From UBA830 sp002295635 (lineage in GTDB: Bacteria > Pseudomonadota > Alphaproteobacteria > MPNO01 > UBA830): a DNA stretch of 64,000 bases. The notes beneath the pieces are model-generated. The model did not search any database, had not been told where the DNA came from, and worked only from the letters and a program-made list of their open reading frames with translations. Where the stretch lies: contig DBHK01000007.1 of assembly GCA_002295635.1 (NCBI GenBank), positions 1-64,000 on the forward strand. Reading direction: 5' to 3'. This document shows positions 18,075-26,128 of the stretch, in pieces. Each line of letters begins with the position of its first letter. The first letter of the stretch is position 1. The position numbers and the translations under genes are program-made.

Positions 18075-18953
18075 ATGGCCGCTGGAAAGGGGAATTTCCC
18101 TGATAAAAATGATCGAAAATACATTTCGGCCGCTATGGAGGCGCCGATGCTTGAACGAGATTATGAGGCAAACCTTGGACGCCAATGGCGGACGCTAGGT
18201 GATACCGCTTCACTCCACCAGCTAGTCGAATCACACATACGTTTAGTAGTTCGCGTCGCGGTAAAATATAAGGGCTATGGGCTTCCCATCAGTGATCTAA
18301 TCCAGGAGGGTAACACTGGCCTCCTTGAAGCGGCTAATAGATTTGATCCTGAACGAAATGTTCGCTTCTCGACCTACGCGACTTGGTGGATCATGGCAGC
18401 AATGCAGGAATATATCGTGCGTAATTCATCAATCGTTCGTATAGGCACTACGCCCGCTCAGAAAAGTTTATTTTTCAACCTTCGAAAACTTCGAGCTAAA
18501 ATCGCTGACAATTCTCGCACCCGTATGACTGATGATGAGCGACAAATGATTGCGTCTAATTTACGCGTGCCCCTCGCGGCTGTTGAGCGTATGGAAACGC
18601 ATTTTTCTAGGCCAGATCAATCGCTCAATGCTACTGTTGGAGAAAATGAAAACTCGGAAACTTACGTAAATCTTCTTCCGGACGACTCTCCATCACCGGA
18701 AGAGACTGTCGGAGATCTTATTGATAGCGAAACACGATCTCAATGGATCTCGGAGGCGATGAAGCATCTGACCTCCCGAGAGCAAGAGGTAATTACCCGC
18801 AGATTTCTAGAAGAGAACAAGACTACGTTAGCCGAAATAGGCGAAAGTTTTGGCGTTACTAAGGAACGTATTCGCCAAATCGAGGGGAAAGCTCTATCCA
18901 AGTTAAAATTGGCTTTAGTTGAACGAGGGATACAGGGTGGGCTCCTGAATTAG
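18075..18953 (+). CDS. rpoH: RNA polymerase sigma-32 factor (heat shock)
   Basis: 292 residues. Regions 2 to 4 of the sigma-70 family are present: region 2 with LVVRVAVKYKGYGLPISDLI, QEGNTGLLEAANRFDPERN and VRFSTYATWWIMAAMQEYIV; the RpoH box QKSLFFNLRKLRAKI; and region 4.2 TLAEIGESFGVTKERIRQIE. RpoH directs heat-shock gene transcription; many alphaproteobacteria have two or more RpoH copies, so this may be one of several. The ATG is preceded by GAAAGAGG. Not obviously in an operon. Confidence 0.94.
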   Translation: MAAGKGNFPDKNDRKYISAAMEAPMLERDYEANLGRQWRTLGDTASLHQLVESHIRLVVRVAVKYKGYGLPISDLIQEGNTGLLEAANRFDPERNVRFSTYATWWIMAAMQEYIVRNSSIVRIGTTPAQKSLFFNLRKLRAKIADNSRTRMTDDERQMIASNLRVPLAAVERMETHFSRPDQSLNATVGENENSETYVNLLPDDSPSPEETVGDLIDSETRSQWISEAMKHLTSREQEVITRRFLEENKTTLAEIGESFGVTKERIRQIEGKALSKLKLALVERGIQGGLLN

Positions 18954-19325
18954 GGGACCTTTTGATCTTTACACTCACCGGTCGCCGTCAACACAGTGCA
19001 CACTGTCTTTTATTGCAGTGTTCTTGTCGATGTTTTAGGTCAGAACTCCAACCCGTTCCGGTTCAAGGGAGGTTGTGTTGGGGGCATTTTAACCGCCATA
19101 AACGTTCCGTGTTGATTTGTAGGTTTTTTTTGACCCCCTTTTAAATACTCCCTTCCAGTCACCAACGAAAATAAATGATTTCTGACGGAGTTGTATGTGT
19201 TTACAACACGTTCCTGAACTTACTTCTCGAAAAGTCGAAGGAGGCGATTTCTTCGGCTAGCAATGTTATTGTGCCAATATTTTTTTTGCTTGCTGTATAA
19301 AAAACAGCAGAATGGGAGGACCATA
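18954..19325 (+). other. Leader region upstream of the Cys/Met PLP enzyme gene
   Basis: About 370 bases. After the rpoH stop, ACAGTG/CACTGT and ACACTG/CAGTGT can form competing stems near 18992-19021. GGGGG (about 19080) and CCCCC (about 19134), with a long T run between, could form a terminator-like structure. GTTGTA/TACAAC form a hairpin at about 19191. A leader this structured upstream of a methionine-type gene suggests a regulatory RNA, but it does not match the SAM-II or SAM-V consensus as I know them. GGGAGGACC before ATG 19326 is the ribosome site. Confidence 0.3.
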
Positions 19326-20621
19326 ATGACGATAGACACCAAACACCCTGAAACTATAGCGCTACACGCTGGATGGCGCAGGGATGAAGCAACCACTTCA
19401 GTTGCGGTGCCAATCTACCAAACCACCTCCTATCAATTTAATAGCACCGAACACGCAGCAAACTTATTTAGTCTATCTGAGTTGGGAAATATCTACACCC
19501 GCATCATGAATCCGACGAACGATGTTCTAGAGCAACGCATCGCCGCGCTTGAAGGCGGTGTTGCCGCGCTTGCTGTTTCCTCTGGGCAGGCAGCGTCAGC
19601 CTTCGCGGTACAAAATATTACGCGTGCAGGTGACAACTTTGTCGCATCGACGGATCTTTATGGCGGCACTTGGAACCTCTTTGCCAATACGATGAGGGAT
19701 ATGGGTATTGAATGCCGTTTTGTTGATCCCACCGATCCAGAAGCATTCGCTAGGGCAACCGACGACAGGACCCGGTGCTACTACGCTGAAACACTCCCAA
19801 ATCCAAAACTAAAGGTATTTCCTATCAAAGAAGTGGCGGATATTGGTAGGGAAATAGGTGTACCCTTAATTGTTGATAATACTGCGGCACCGGTGCTGTG
19901 CCGGCCGCTCGAACATGGGGCGGCGATCGTTATGCATTCTACCACCAAGTACATTGGTGGGCATGGCACATCCATCGGGGGTATAATCGTTGATGGAGGT
20001 AATTTTGACTGGGAGGCGTATAAGAACCGCTTCCCTATGCTTAACGAACCGGACCCCAGTTATCACGGAACTGTCTGGACAGAAGCCGTCAAGCCAATGG
20101 GACCTATCGCCTATATTATCAAAGCGCGAGTAACGTTGCTGCGTGATCTGGGATCAGCCATGAGCCCTTTCAACGGCTTCCAATTTATTCAGGGCCTAGA
20201 AACGCTGCCACTTCGGATGCGTGCTCACAGCGACAACGCCGCCGCCGTCGCTAAATACCTGTCCGAACATGATAAGGTCAGCGAGGTAATACATCCTAGC
20301 GTTATGGAAGGCGAAGCTCGAGAACGGGCAGATGCTGTTATGTCGGGTGGTTATGGTGGCCTGGTTGGTTTTGAATTGGCCGGCGGCGGGAGGGAAGCTG
20401 GCCAAAAATTTATAGATAACCTAGAGATGTTCTACCACGTTGCGAATATCGGCGACTCTCGCAGCCTAGCAATTCATCCCGCAACAACCACGCATTCTCA
20501 GTTGTCGCCCGAGGAACAGGAGCAGACTGGCGTCAACGACTCTTACGTTCGCCTTTCGATAGGTATTGAACATATAGATGACATAATCGCTGATCTCGAC
20601 CAAGCGTTGGAAGCGGCGTAA
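19326..20621 (+). CDS. metY: O-acetylhomoserine aminocarboxypropyltransferase/cysteine synthase-type PLP enzyme
   Basis: 431 residues from ATG 19326, which has a strong GGGAGG ribosome site. Cys/Met metabolism PLP family: HPETIALHAGWRRDEATTSV near the start, IYTRIMNPTNDVLEQRIAAL, TDLYGGTWNLFANTM and the PLP lysine in HSTTKYIGGHG. The length and the residues HAGW...TTSVAVPIYQTTSY are typical of MetY-like O-acetylhomoserine sulfhydrylases, which make homocysteine from O-acetylhomoserine and sulfide. Methionine gamma-lyase or MetZ activity cannot be excluded. Only 11 bases separate it from hemB. Confidence 0.88.
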   Translation: MTIDTKHPETIALHAGWRRDEATTSVAVPIYQTTSYQFNSTEHAANLFSLSELGNIYTRIMNPTNDVLEQRIAALEGGVAALAVSSGQAASAFAVQNITRAGDNFVASTDLYGGTWNLFANTMRDMGIECRFVDPTDPEAFARATDDRTRCYYAETLPNPKLKVFPIKEVADIGREIGVPLIVDNTAAPVLCRPLEHGAAIVMHSTTKYIGGHGTSIGGIIVDGGNFDWEAYKNRFPMLNEPDPSYHGTVWTEAVKPMGPIAYIIKARVTLLRDLGSAMSPFNGFQFIQGLETLPLRMRAHSDNAAAVAKYLSEHDKVSEVIHPSVMEGEARERADAVMSGGYGGLVGFELAGGGREAGQKFIDNLEMFYHVANIGDSRSLAIHPATTTHSQLSPEEQEQTGVNDSYVRLSIGIEHIDDIIADLDQALEAA

Positions 20622-20632
20622 GGACGGGGGAG

Positions 20633-21649
20633 ATGGTAGTAAGCGTTTTCGGTGGAGGCCACTTTCCAAGTACGCGGATGCGGCGAAATCGCCGCGATAA
20701 TTGGAATCGTCGTCTGGTCGCGGAGTGTTCTTTAGCATCTAGTGACTTCATACTTCCGGTGTTTGTCCATGAATCAGAGGAAGCCGAGGCAGATATCCCA
20801 TCTTTGCCCGGAATTAAGCGACATTCAATTTCCGCACTAATCGATCGTGCAGGAGAAGCTAAAGATCTCGGTATACCAGTTATCGCAGTCTTTCCCGCGA
20901 CCCATCCCGACCTAAAGAACGCGGAGGGGACAGAGTCCCTTAATCCAGACAATCTCGTCTGCCGCTCGGTAAGGGAGATCAAGATGGCACATCCCGACCT
21001 CGGTATTATGTGCGATGTGGCTCTGGATCCTTATACGGATCACGGTCACGACGGCCTCCTGAGAGACGGCTATGTTGCAAACGACGAGACTCTGGATGTA
21101 CTTACTCGCCAAGCGGTTGTTCAAGCCGATGCGGGGTGCGACGTTATCGCGCCGTCTGACATGATGGATGGCCGTGTCGGTAAGATCCGGGCGGCTCTAG
21201 ATAATGCGGGGCATGACGGAGTTCGTATTCTATCCTATAGCGCGAAATATGCATCGGCGCTTTACAGCCCCTTCCGGGATGCGGTTGGGTCAGCCCCAAA
21301 CCTCGAAGGCGGCGACAAGAAAACTTATCAGATGGACCCAGCTAATTCCGATGAAGCATTACGCGAGGTTGCCATGGATATATCCGAAGGCGCCGACATG
21401 GTGATGATAAAGCCGGGTTTATTTTATCTTGATATAGTGCGGAGAGTTAAAGAAGAGTTTGGTATGCCAACGTACGCGTATCAGGTATCCGGTGAGTTTG
21501 CTATGATGCGTAGTGCCGCGCTTAATGGTTGGCTTGACTGGGATCAAGTTATCCTCGAGAGCCTTTTGGCTTTTAAGCGTGCCGGCGCCGACGGCGTAAT
21601 TACATACGCAGCCATTGAAGTTGCGAAACGTCTAAAATCCGGTGGATAG
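20633..21649 (+). CDS. hemB: Delta-aminolevulinic acid dehydratase (porphobilinogen synthase)
   Basis: 338 residues. Joins two 5-aminolevulinate molecules to porphobilinogen, the second step of tetrapyrrole synthesis. The N-terminal arm has RMRRNRRDNWNRRLVAE, and the active site carries SYSAKYASALYSPFR and MVMIKPGLFYLDIV with the two catalytic lysines. DVALDPYTDHGHDG lacks the zinc cysteine cluster of the animal and E. coli enzymes, so the magnesium type typical of alphaproteobacteria is predicted. Follows metY closely, but they need not share a role. Confidence 0.95.
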   Translation: MVVSVFGGGHFPSTRMRRNRRDNWNRRLVAECSLASSDFILPVFVHESEEAEADIPSLPGIKRHSISALIDRAGEAKDLGIPVIAVFPATHPDLKNAEGTESLNPDNLVCRSVREIKMAHPDLGIMCDVALDPYTDHGHDGLLRDGYVANDETLDVLTRQAVVQADAGCDVIAPSDMMDGRVGKIRAALDNAGHDGVRILSYSAKYASALYSPFRDAVGSAPNLEGGDKKTYQMDPANSDEALREVAMDISEGADMVMIKPGLFYLDIVRRVKEEFGMPTYAYQVSGEFAMMRSAALNGWLDWDQVILESLLAFKRAGADGVITYAAIEVAKRLKSGG

Positions 21650-21924
21650 GAATGGCATTCGACGCCAAGTCGGAAATCAATTCGTGTCGCGATTGAAAAA
21701 TGTTAATCATTCAAGTTGGAGCCTTCAGGAAAATTCCGCTTGGCCAAGGGATAAAAACATTGGTTAGAGAAAAGTTCTTCCATGTAAATTACAGGCGCCA
21801 GTATCCGGGTATCGCTGTCCGGAGGAAAAAAATAAAATATTATAGATACGAAAATGGTGCTGTTATTCTTGTCACCTGCTTTTCTCTGCCTTGACTATTG
21901 AAATCACCGCATATGCAAATCCTG

Positions 21925-22404
21925 CTACGAAATGTTCGCGTAGCCCCCCTTAAAGTATAGAAGTGGTTTAGAATCATTCTCGTCATATGTGATTTTAGTT
22001 ACTTGACCAACAAGAATCACATGGTCGCCACCCTCATATATTGCGTGATTGTCACATTCGATTACAGCGATGGAATTCTCGAATAATGGACATCCGTTAT
22101 TGCCATAACCATGTTCGATATCGTTCCATTTATCATCGTTTGATCGGGCGAAGTTATTCGACAACTCCATCTGATCTTCGGAAAGCACATTGACGTTAAA
22201 GTGCTGACAACTCTCGAAAGCTTGGAAGCTGTTAATCTTGGCGTCGACACAAAACAGGATAAGAGGAGGGTCGAGCGAGAGTGACGAAAAGGAATTAGCC
22301 GTAATTCCAATCCGCTCCCCTGCCTTATCGATTGTGGTGACAATGGTGATGCCGGTTGCAAAACATCCTACCGCGTTCCGGTATTCTCTCTGATCTATAG
22401 TCAT
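21925..22404 (-). CDS. Flavin reductase family protein (flavin-dependent monooxygenase reductase component)
   Basis: About 159 residues from ATG 22404, which has AGGAAG upstream. Flavin reductase-like FMN-binding split barrel: MTIDQREYRNAVGCFATGIT, VTTIDKAGERIGITANSFSS and LSLDPPLILFCVDAKINSF are typical, with NVNVLSEDQMELSNNFAR following. It probably supplies reduced FMN/FAD to a partner monooxygenase, or acts on its own. The partner is not in this cluster. It is last in the leftward catabolic cluster, about 110 bases beyond the MetE-like gene. Confidence 0.88.
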   Translation of the reverse strand: MTIDQREYRNAVGCFATGITIVTTIDKAGERIGITANSFSSLSLDPPLILFCVDAKINSFQAFESCQHFNVNVLSEDQMELSNNFARSNDDKWNDIEHGYGNNGCPLFENSIAVIECDNHAIYEGGDHVILVGQVTKITYDENDSKPLLYFKGGYANIS

Positions 22405-22513
22405 GAAACTTCCTGTGATATGCTTACATTGCCGCGTGGAGAGGCGACCAGACAATCTTAGTCGATTGAAACGCAGCGGGGAATGTCCTCTAGTCGGTCA
22501 CTGAACCGGAGGC

Positions 22514-23569
22514 TCAGAATCCTGCAAGCTCTGCCGCTTTTAGATGGTCAGCAAGAATGCCTGGTAACTTTGAGGGAGACTCGCGTCCAAAACCACAAAA
22601 AGCCCCCAAACCGAACTCGGGAAGATATGTGCGGGCTACCTCTAGTCTCTCAACAAAACGGCTCATATTATGGATCATACCCAAATAGACTTTCGTTCCC
22701 TCCATCCTTAATCCCTGAAGTGGAGCAAAAAACTTGTCTTCCGACGTATCGAGGATTGGCAGATGGATCCAATCCACGTGGCGTCCAGCGTTCTGGATTA
22801 TTGCGTTGGCCATTAATACCGCGCCGCTCAGATCATCCGGTGCAAACCGGGGCCACCCCCCCAATGTCCCGAAGCAAAAATGGAATCCCAGCCCAACATC
22901 GGCTGGGATTGACGGACATAGGCGCCGAAATTGAGCAACGTTGCGCTCGATTACTATGTCTGGATCGAATCCATCTATTCCTCCATAGGCCTCCTGTAGT
23001 TCCGTCGCGCAGTCCCACTGGATAATGAGATCTTTGCCAGGGATTTTTTCGAGGATGACCTCAACTTCACCCAAAACAGCATCTTCGTAACCAGGTCGGA
23101 TTTTTTCGAGGTCACCGGGTCTAGGAAATACCCGCGGCGTAATTACACTATTTACCGACGGGATGGAGACCTGAAAACGAATATCGGGATGAAGTACGCT
23201 CTTATCCCTTAATGTCTTAAATACAAAATACGAATTTATCGCATCCCGGGCATATCCAAGCCGCCATCCCCGATCCCCGAAACGCACCTGATCTATTCCG
23301 TCTTTTACCTGGAACAACCAGCTATCCCCCGCATTACGTGGATTCTGACGTTCGACACCATGTTCGTGAGCGGGATGTCGAAGCACTTCAAAATCGGGGT
23401 GCGCCGCCATGACTTGGAAATGAACTTTACTGATCCAGTGCCTACGCAACCCAATTTCACCATCCGGAACAGCCGAAAGGTATTCACCCAAATCAGCCCC
23501 GAATGTCTTAAAGACATCTTCCGCTGTATCAAGAGGAATGCTGCCTACAAGCATTAAATCTTTTGTCAT
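22514..23569 (-). CDS. MetE/UROD-like superfamily protein, function unknown
   Basis: 351 residues. The start LMLVGSIPLDTAEDVFKTFG and the pattern of a TIM barrel with VSIPSVNSVITPRVFPRPGD, EKIPGKDLIIQWDCATELQE and VGLGFHFCFGTLGGWPRFAP resemble the C-terminal domain of cobalamin-independent methionine synthase and uroporphyrinogen decarboxylase. The Cys/His pattern of MetE zinc binding is only partly visible (HFCFG). Such proteins often occur with aromatic catabolism genes but lack an assigned reaction. Placed 9 bases downstream of the decarboxylase-like gene. Confidence 0.6.
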   Translation of the reverse strand: MTKDLMLVGSIPLDTAEDVFKTFGADLGEYLSAVPDGEIGLRRHWISKVHFQVMAAHPDFEVLRHPAHEHGVERQNPRNAGDSWLFQVKDGIDQVRFGDRGWRLGYARDAINSYFVFKTLRDKSVLHPDIRFQVSIPSVNSVITPRVFPRPGDLEKIRPGYEDAVLGEVEVILEKIPGKDLIIQWDCATELQEAYGGIDGFDPDIVIERNVAQFRRLCPSIPADVGLGFHFCFGTLGGWPRFAPDDLSGAVLMANAIIQNAGRHVDWIHLPILDTSEDKFFAPLQGLRMEGTKVYLGMIHNMSRFVERLEVARTYLPEFGLGAFCGFGRESPSKLPGILADHLKAAELAGF

Positions 23570-23578
23570 ACTCCCCTC

Positions 23579-24571
23579 TTAGATACGGGCCCGGTCCATA
23601 GTAGCCGGATGAAACAATTCTTCGGGTTCCATCTCGCGTGCCGCAATCCCCTGCGCTAAAGACCAGCGACACATTAATTTCAGTTCCTCAAGATTCTCCT
23701 TAAACCCATAAGGCCACAAATCATCTCCCATAAGTTTCTGGGTCTCCCGTAATTCAGCGGCTACCCAGGGAATCGAAACCGTTAAAGCGGTAACATCTGA
23801 CATTTTTTCTAAGCACCGATCCTTTGCCTCGGTAAACGCATTCAGAATGCTAGTCGCAATCCAGGGTTCACGCTCCGCCAATTCCTTTCTTATCGCGAGA
23901 ACATGCATTATCGGAAACAGCCCGGTCTTCGAGTACCATGCCTTTTCAGCTGCTCGGAAATCGGAAAACAAACGCACAACGTTGGGATTGTCTCGCCCAA
24001 AGCAAGATGGTTCCCTAGCTGAGATTAACGCCGTTATTTCTCCTGTCTCCAACATGTTAGACAATGTTTGGTCACCCAAAATTGGTGTCACCTTTATTGA
24101 TTCCGGCAGGTTCGGCTGAAATTTCGGCTTCCGGCCGCCCTCTTCCAAACCACCCGTCCGCCAATGGATATCGGCCGGTGATACACCATAATTATTCTGT
24201 AGTATGCCCCGGATCCACAGTGCCGCGGTCATCGCGTATACCGGCACCCCGACCTCGCGACCCTCTAAATCTTCAGGCTTTTCGATTCCCGCATCGGCAC
24301 GAATGTATATACTGGAATGCCTGAATTGACGGGACGGAAAAACTGGCACCGCGATGTAATCATCCCAACCGGCCGACCTCGCTAATATATAACTGGATCC
24401 TGACAGTTCCGTTACATCGAATTCGAGATTATTCCAGGCCCGATAAAAAGCTTGCTCCGGATTCATAGTTAGATAGTTGACATCGCAACCATCTACCCTG
24501 ATCTCGCCGTTCACCAACGCGCTTACGCGATCATAGTCACCAGTGCAGATCGTAATTGGCACCCGGGGCAT
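23579..24571 (-). CDS. 4,5-dihydroxyphthalate decarboxylase-like protein (Pht5 family, periplasmic-binding fold)
   Basis: 330 residues, no signal peptide. The protein looks like Pht5-type proteins: ITICTGDYDRVSALVNGEIR, MNPEQAFYRAWNNLEFDVTE, LSGSSYILARSAGWDDYIAV, and RHSSIYIRADAGIEKPEDLE. The latter two show the NMT1/solute-binding-like two-lobe fold with an internal GVPVYAMTAALWIRG. Members act as aromatic decarboxylases or as cytoplasmic ligand binders. It overlaps nothing but sits 5 bases from the thioesterase gene, so a common operon with 22514-25005 is likely. Confidence 0.72.
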   Translation of the reverse strand: MPRVPITICTGDYDRVSALVNGEIRVDGCDVNYLTMNPEQAFYRAWNNLEFDVTELSGSSYILARSAGWDDYIAVPVFPSRQFRHSSIYIRADAGIEKPEDLEGREVGVPVYAMTAALWIRGILQNNYGVSPADIHWRTGGLEEGGRKPKFQPNLPESIKVTPILGDQTLSNMLETGEITALISAREPSCFGRDNPNVVRLFSDFRAAEKAWYSKTGLFPIMHVLAIRKELAEREPWIATSILNAFTEAKDRCLEKMSDVTALTVSIPWVAAELRETQKLMGDDLWPYGFKENLEELKLMCRWSLAQGIAAREMEPEELFHPATMDRARI

Positions 24572-24576
24572 CCCAT

Positions 24577-25005
24577 TTATTCCTTCGGCTTCGCGGCGGC
24601 CGTAAAGTAGGTGCCCCGTCCGCTCGCTATGAGTTTGCCATTATCGTCATAGACATAGGCTTCTGCGACCGAATTGGTACCACCGAGGCGAACAATACGA
24701 CCAATACATTTCAGATCACCAGGTGTCGCTGCTCGGTGATAGTCGATCCTCAGATCAACCGTCGGAACAGGCATACCCACCTTGGCTGCAATCATAAAAT
24801 CGGCAACAGCATCTATAGCCGCGCCCAATATCCCTCCATGGGTGACCTTCGCTTTGGGATTAGACATCATTTCCTCGCGCCATTTTATGGAAACAACTAG
24901 CTCTTCTTCCGTCAATTCGTCGATTTCTAAACCCATCCAGTTATTGAAAGCATTTGCACTCATTCGCTCCTGTAGCGCCTCAACGGTAACAGTATTTTCC
25001 GGCAT
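24577..25005 (-). CDS. PaaI-type hotdog thioesterase
   Basis: 142 residues. Hotdog fold of the PaaI/YbgC-related group: NNWMGLEIDELTEEELVVSI, then THGGILGAAIDAVADFMIAA with the conserved HGG and acidic residue, and VDLRIDYHRAATPGDLKCIG. Predicted to hydrolyse an acyl-CoA. Heads the leftward cluster of four genes; with flavin reductase and a decarboxylase-like protein it suggests aromatic or CoA-linked catabolism, though the substrate is unknown. Confidence 0.85.
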   Translation of the reverse strand: MPENTVTVEALQERMSANAFNNWMGLEIDELTEEELVVSIKWREEMMSNPKAKVTHGGILGAAIDAVADFMIAAKVGMPVPTVDLRIDYHRAATPGDLKCIGRIVRLGGTNSVAEAYVYDDNGKLIASGRGTYFTAAAKPKE

Positions 25006-25182
25006 TGGTTCCTCTTGGTCTGTCGATCACAAAAAACAATCAATACCGGATTTGATAGCACACGTCGCCCCCAAGGTAGTGACTCACCGGTTCTTTATGC
25101 GCTGGAGAGCGTGCTAACGCGAGAACATATAACAGCACCTTCTTTAAACTTTGCTCAAAGGATCAGATTCCCTATATTCCGT

Positions 25183-25222
25183 GTGCGCATAATTGTTCCA
25201 AGGTGCGCATAATTGTTCCAAG
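25183..25222. repeat. Perfect 20-bp tandem duplication upstream of bpt
   Basis: GTGCGCATAATTGTTCCAAG occurs twice, back to back, at 25183-25202 and 25203-25222, 12 bases before the bpt ATG. The unit is A+T-rich in its centre and could hold promoter or operator sequence. It lies in the divergent region between the thioesterase and bpt genes. Confidence 0.9.
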
Positions 25223-25234
25223 ATCGTTTTGACC

Positions 25235-25951
25235 ATGAAGCAACAACTTATTCGTCCCGACAGTTTTTTCTTCGGAACCCGTTCCCTGCCATGCCCCTAT
25301 CTTGAAGGGAAGGTGGAACGGAAGGTGGTCACTCACCTTTCTGGCCAAAATGCCGGTGAACTTTACGAACGATTGTCACATGCTGGCTTTCGTCGCAGTC
25401 ACAAACTCGCGTATCGGCCAGCATGTCCCGGTTGCACTGCCTGCATTCCGGTGCGGATCGACGCACAGAGATTCAAATGGACTAAGTCTTTTCGTCGAGT
25501 GGCCAATTCCAACGATGACCTCACGGCCGAAGATGTTGAGGCTACTGCCACAGTCGAACAATATCGGCTTTTTTCAACCTATCAGCATCAGCGTCATGAG
25601 GGTGGTGAAATGTCCGGTATGGAATTCGATCACTATAAATCAATGATCGAGGACACCCCTGTCTCATCCAGAACCATAGAATTCCGGGACGTCGAGGGAC
25701 GTTTAGTTGCTATGATGCTGATGGATCGAATGGAGGATTCTTTATCGGCCGTTTACAGTTTTTTTGATACTAATTTATCTGGCCGCAGTCTCGGTACTTA
25801 TATGATTTTATGGTTAGTCAAGTGTGCGGTTACCCTCGGTATGTCACACGTCTATCTTGGATACTGGATCTTAGGATCAGAAAAAATGGCTTACAAGGCA
25901 CGTTTCAAACCGCTGGAGAAGTTAGGGAGCAACGGCTGGACGGTTATATAG
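25235..25951 (+). CDS. bpt: Aspartate/glutamate leucyltransferase (arginyl-tRNA-protein transferase family)
   Basis: 238 residues from ATG 25235. Bpt transfers leucine from Leu-tRNA to N-terminal Asp or Glu, making the protein a substrate for the ClpS/ClpAP N-end rule. The family features are LPCPYLEGKVERKVVTHLSG, CPGCTACIPVRIDAQRFKWT, and the second half SFFDTNLSGRSLGTYMILWL with YLGYWILGSEKMAYKARFKP. The CxxC near the N-terminus and the late YKARF motif are typical. Divergent from the thioesterase gene; the 20-bp tandem duplication lies in its leader. Confidence 0.94.
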   Translation: MKQQLIRPDSFFFGTRSLPCPYLEGKVERKVVTHLSGQNAGELYERLSHAGFRRSHKLAYRPACPGCTACIPVRIDAQRFKWTKSFRRVANSNDDLTAEDVEATATVEQYRLFSTYQHQRHEGGEMSGMEFDHYKSMIEDTPVSSRTIEFRDVEGRLVAMMLMDRMEDSLSAVYSFFDTNLSGRSLGTYMILWLVKCAVTLGMSHVYLGYWILGSEKMAYKARFKPLEKLGSNGWTVI

Positions 25952-26013
25952 GAGGAGTGTTTTTGCCTGCCGGCTAGACGGTTTCGGTTATTTTATCTGA
26001 TCGACTTTGAAGA

Positions 26014-26039
26014 CAAAAAAATGAGGCTCAACGAGCTTC
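26014..26039 (-). terminator. Predicted terminator downstream of parC
   Basis: On the minus strand GAAGCTC-GTT-GAGCCTC (one G-T pair) is followed by a run of T residues (plus-strand A run at 26014-26020). It lies about 90 bases past the parC stop, in the region between convergent bpt and parC. Confidence 0.6.
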
Positions 26040-26128
26040 TTAAAAAGGTACTAATCAAACACGTAAATTGTAAAATTACCTATCGGTTTCGGTGAAGTAA
26101 TTTTTTGAATTACAATAACACCGACGCG

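Noticed and set aside
18954..19325. SAM-II or SAM-V riboswitch upstream of metY
   Set aside because: The known consensus elements of these riboswitches, as I recall them, are not visible; only generic stems are present.
21700..21894. 64-codon plus-strand frame after hemB
   Set aside because: Short, rich in basic residues in an A+T-rich intergenic region, and without any recognisable motif.
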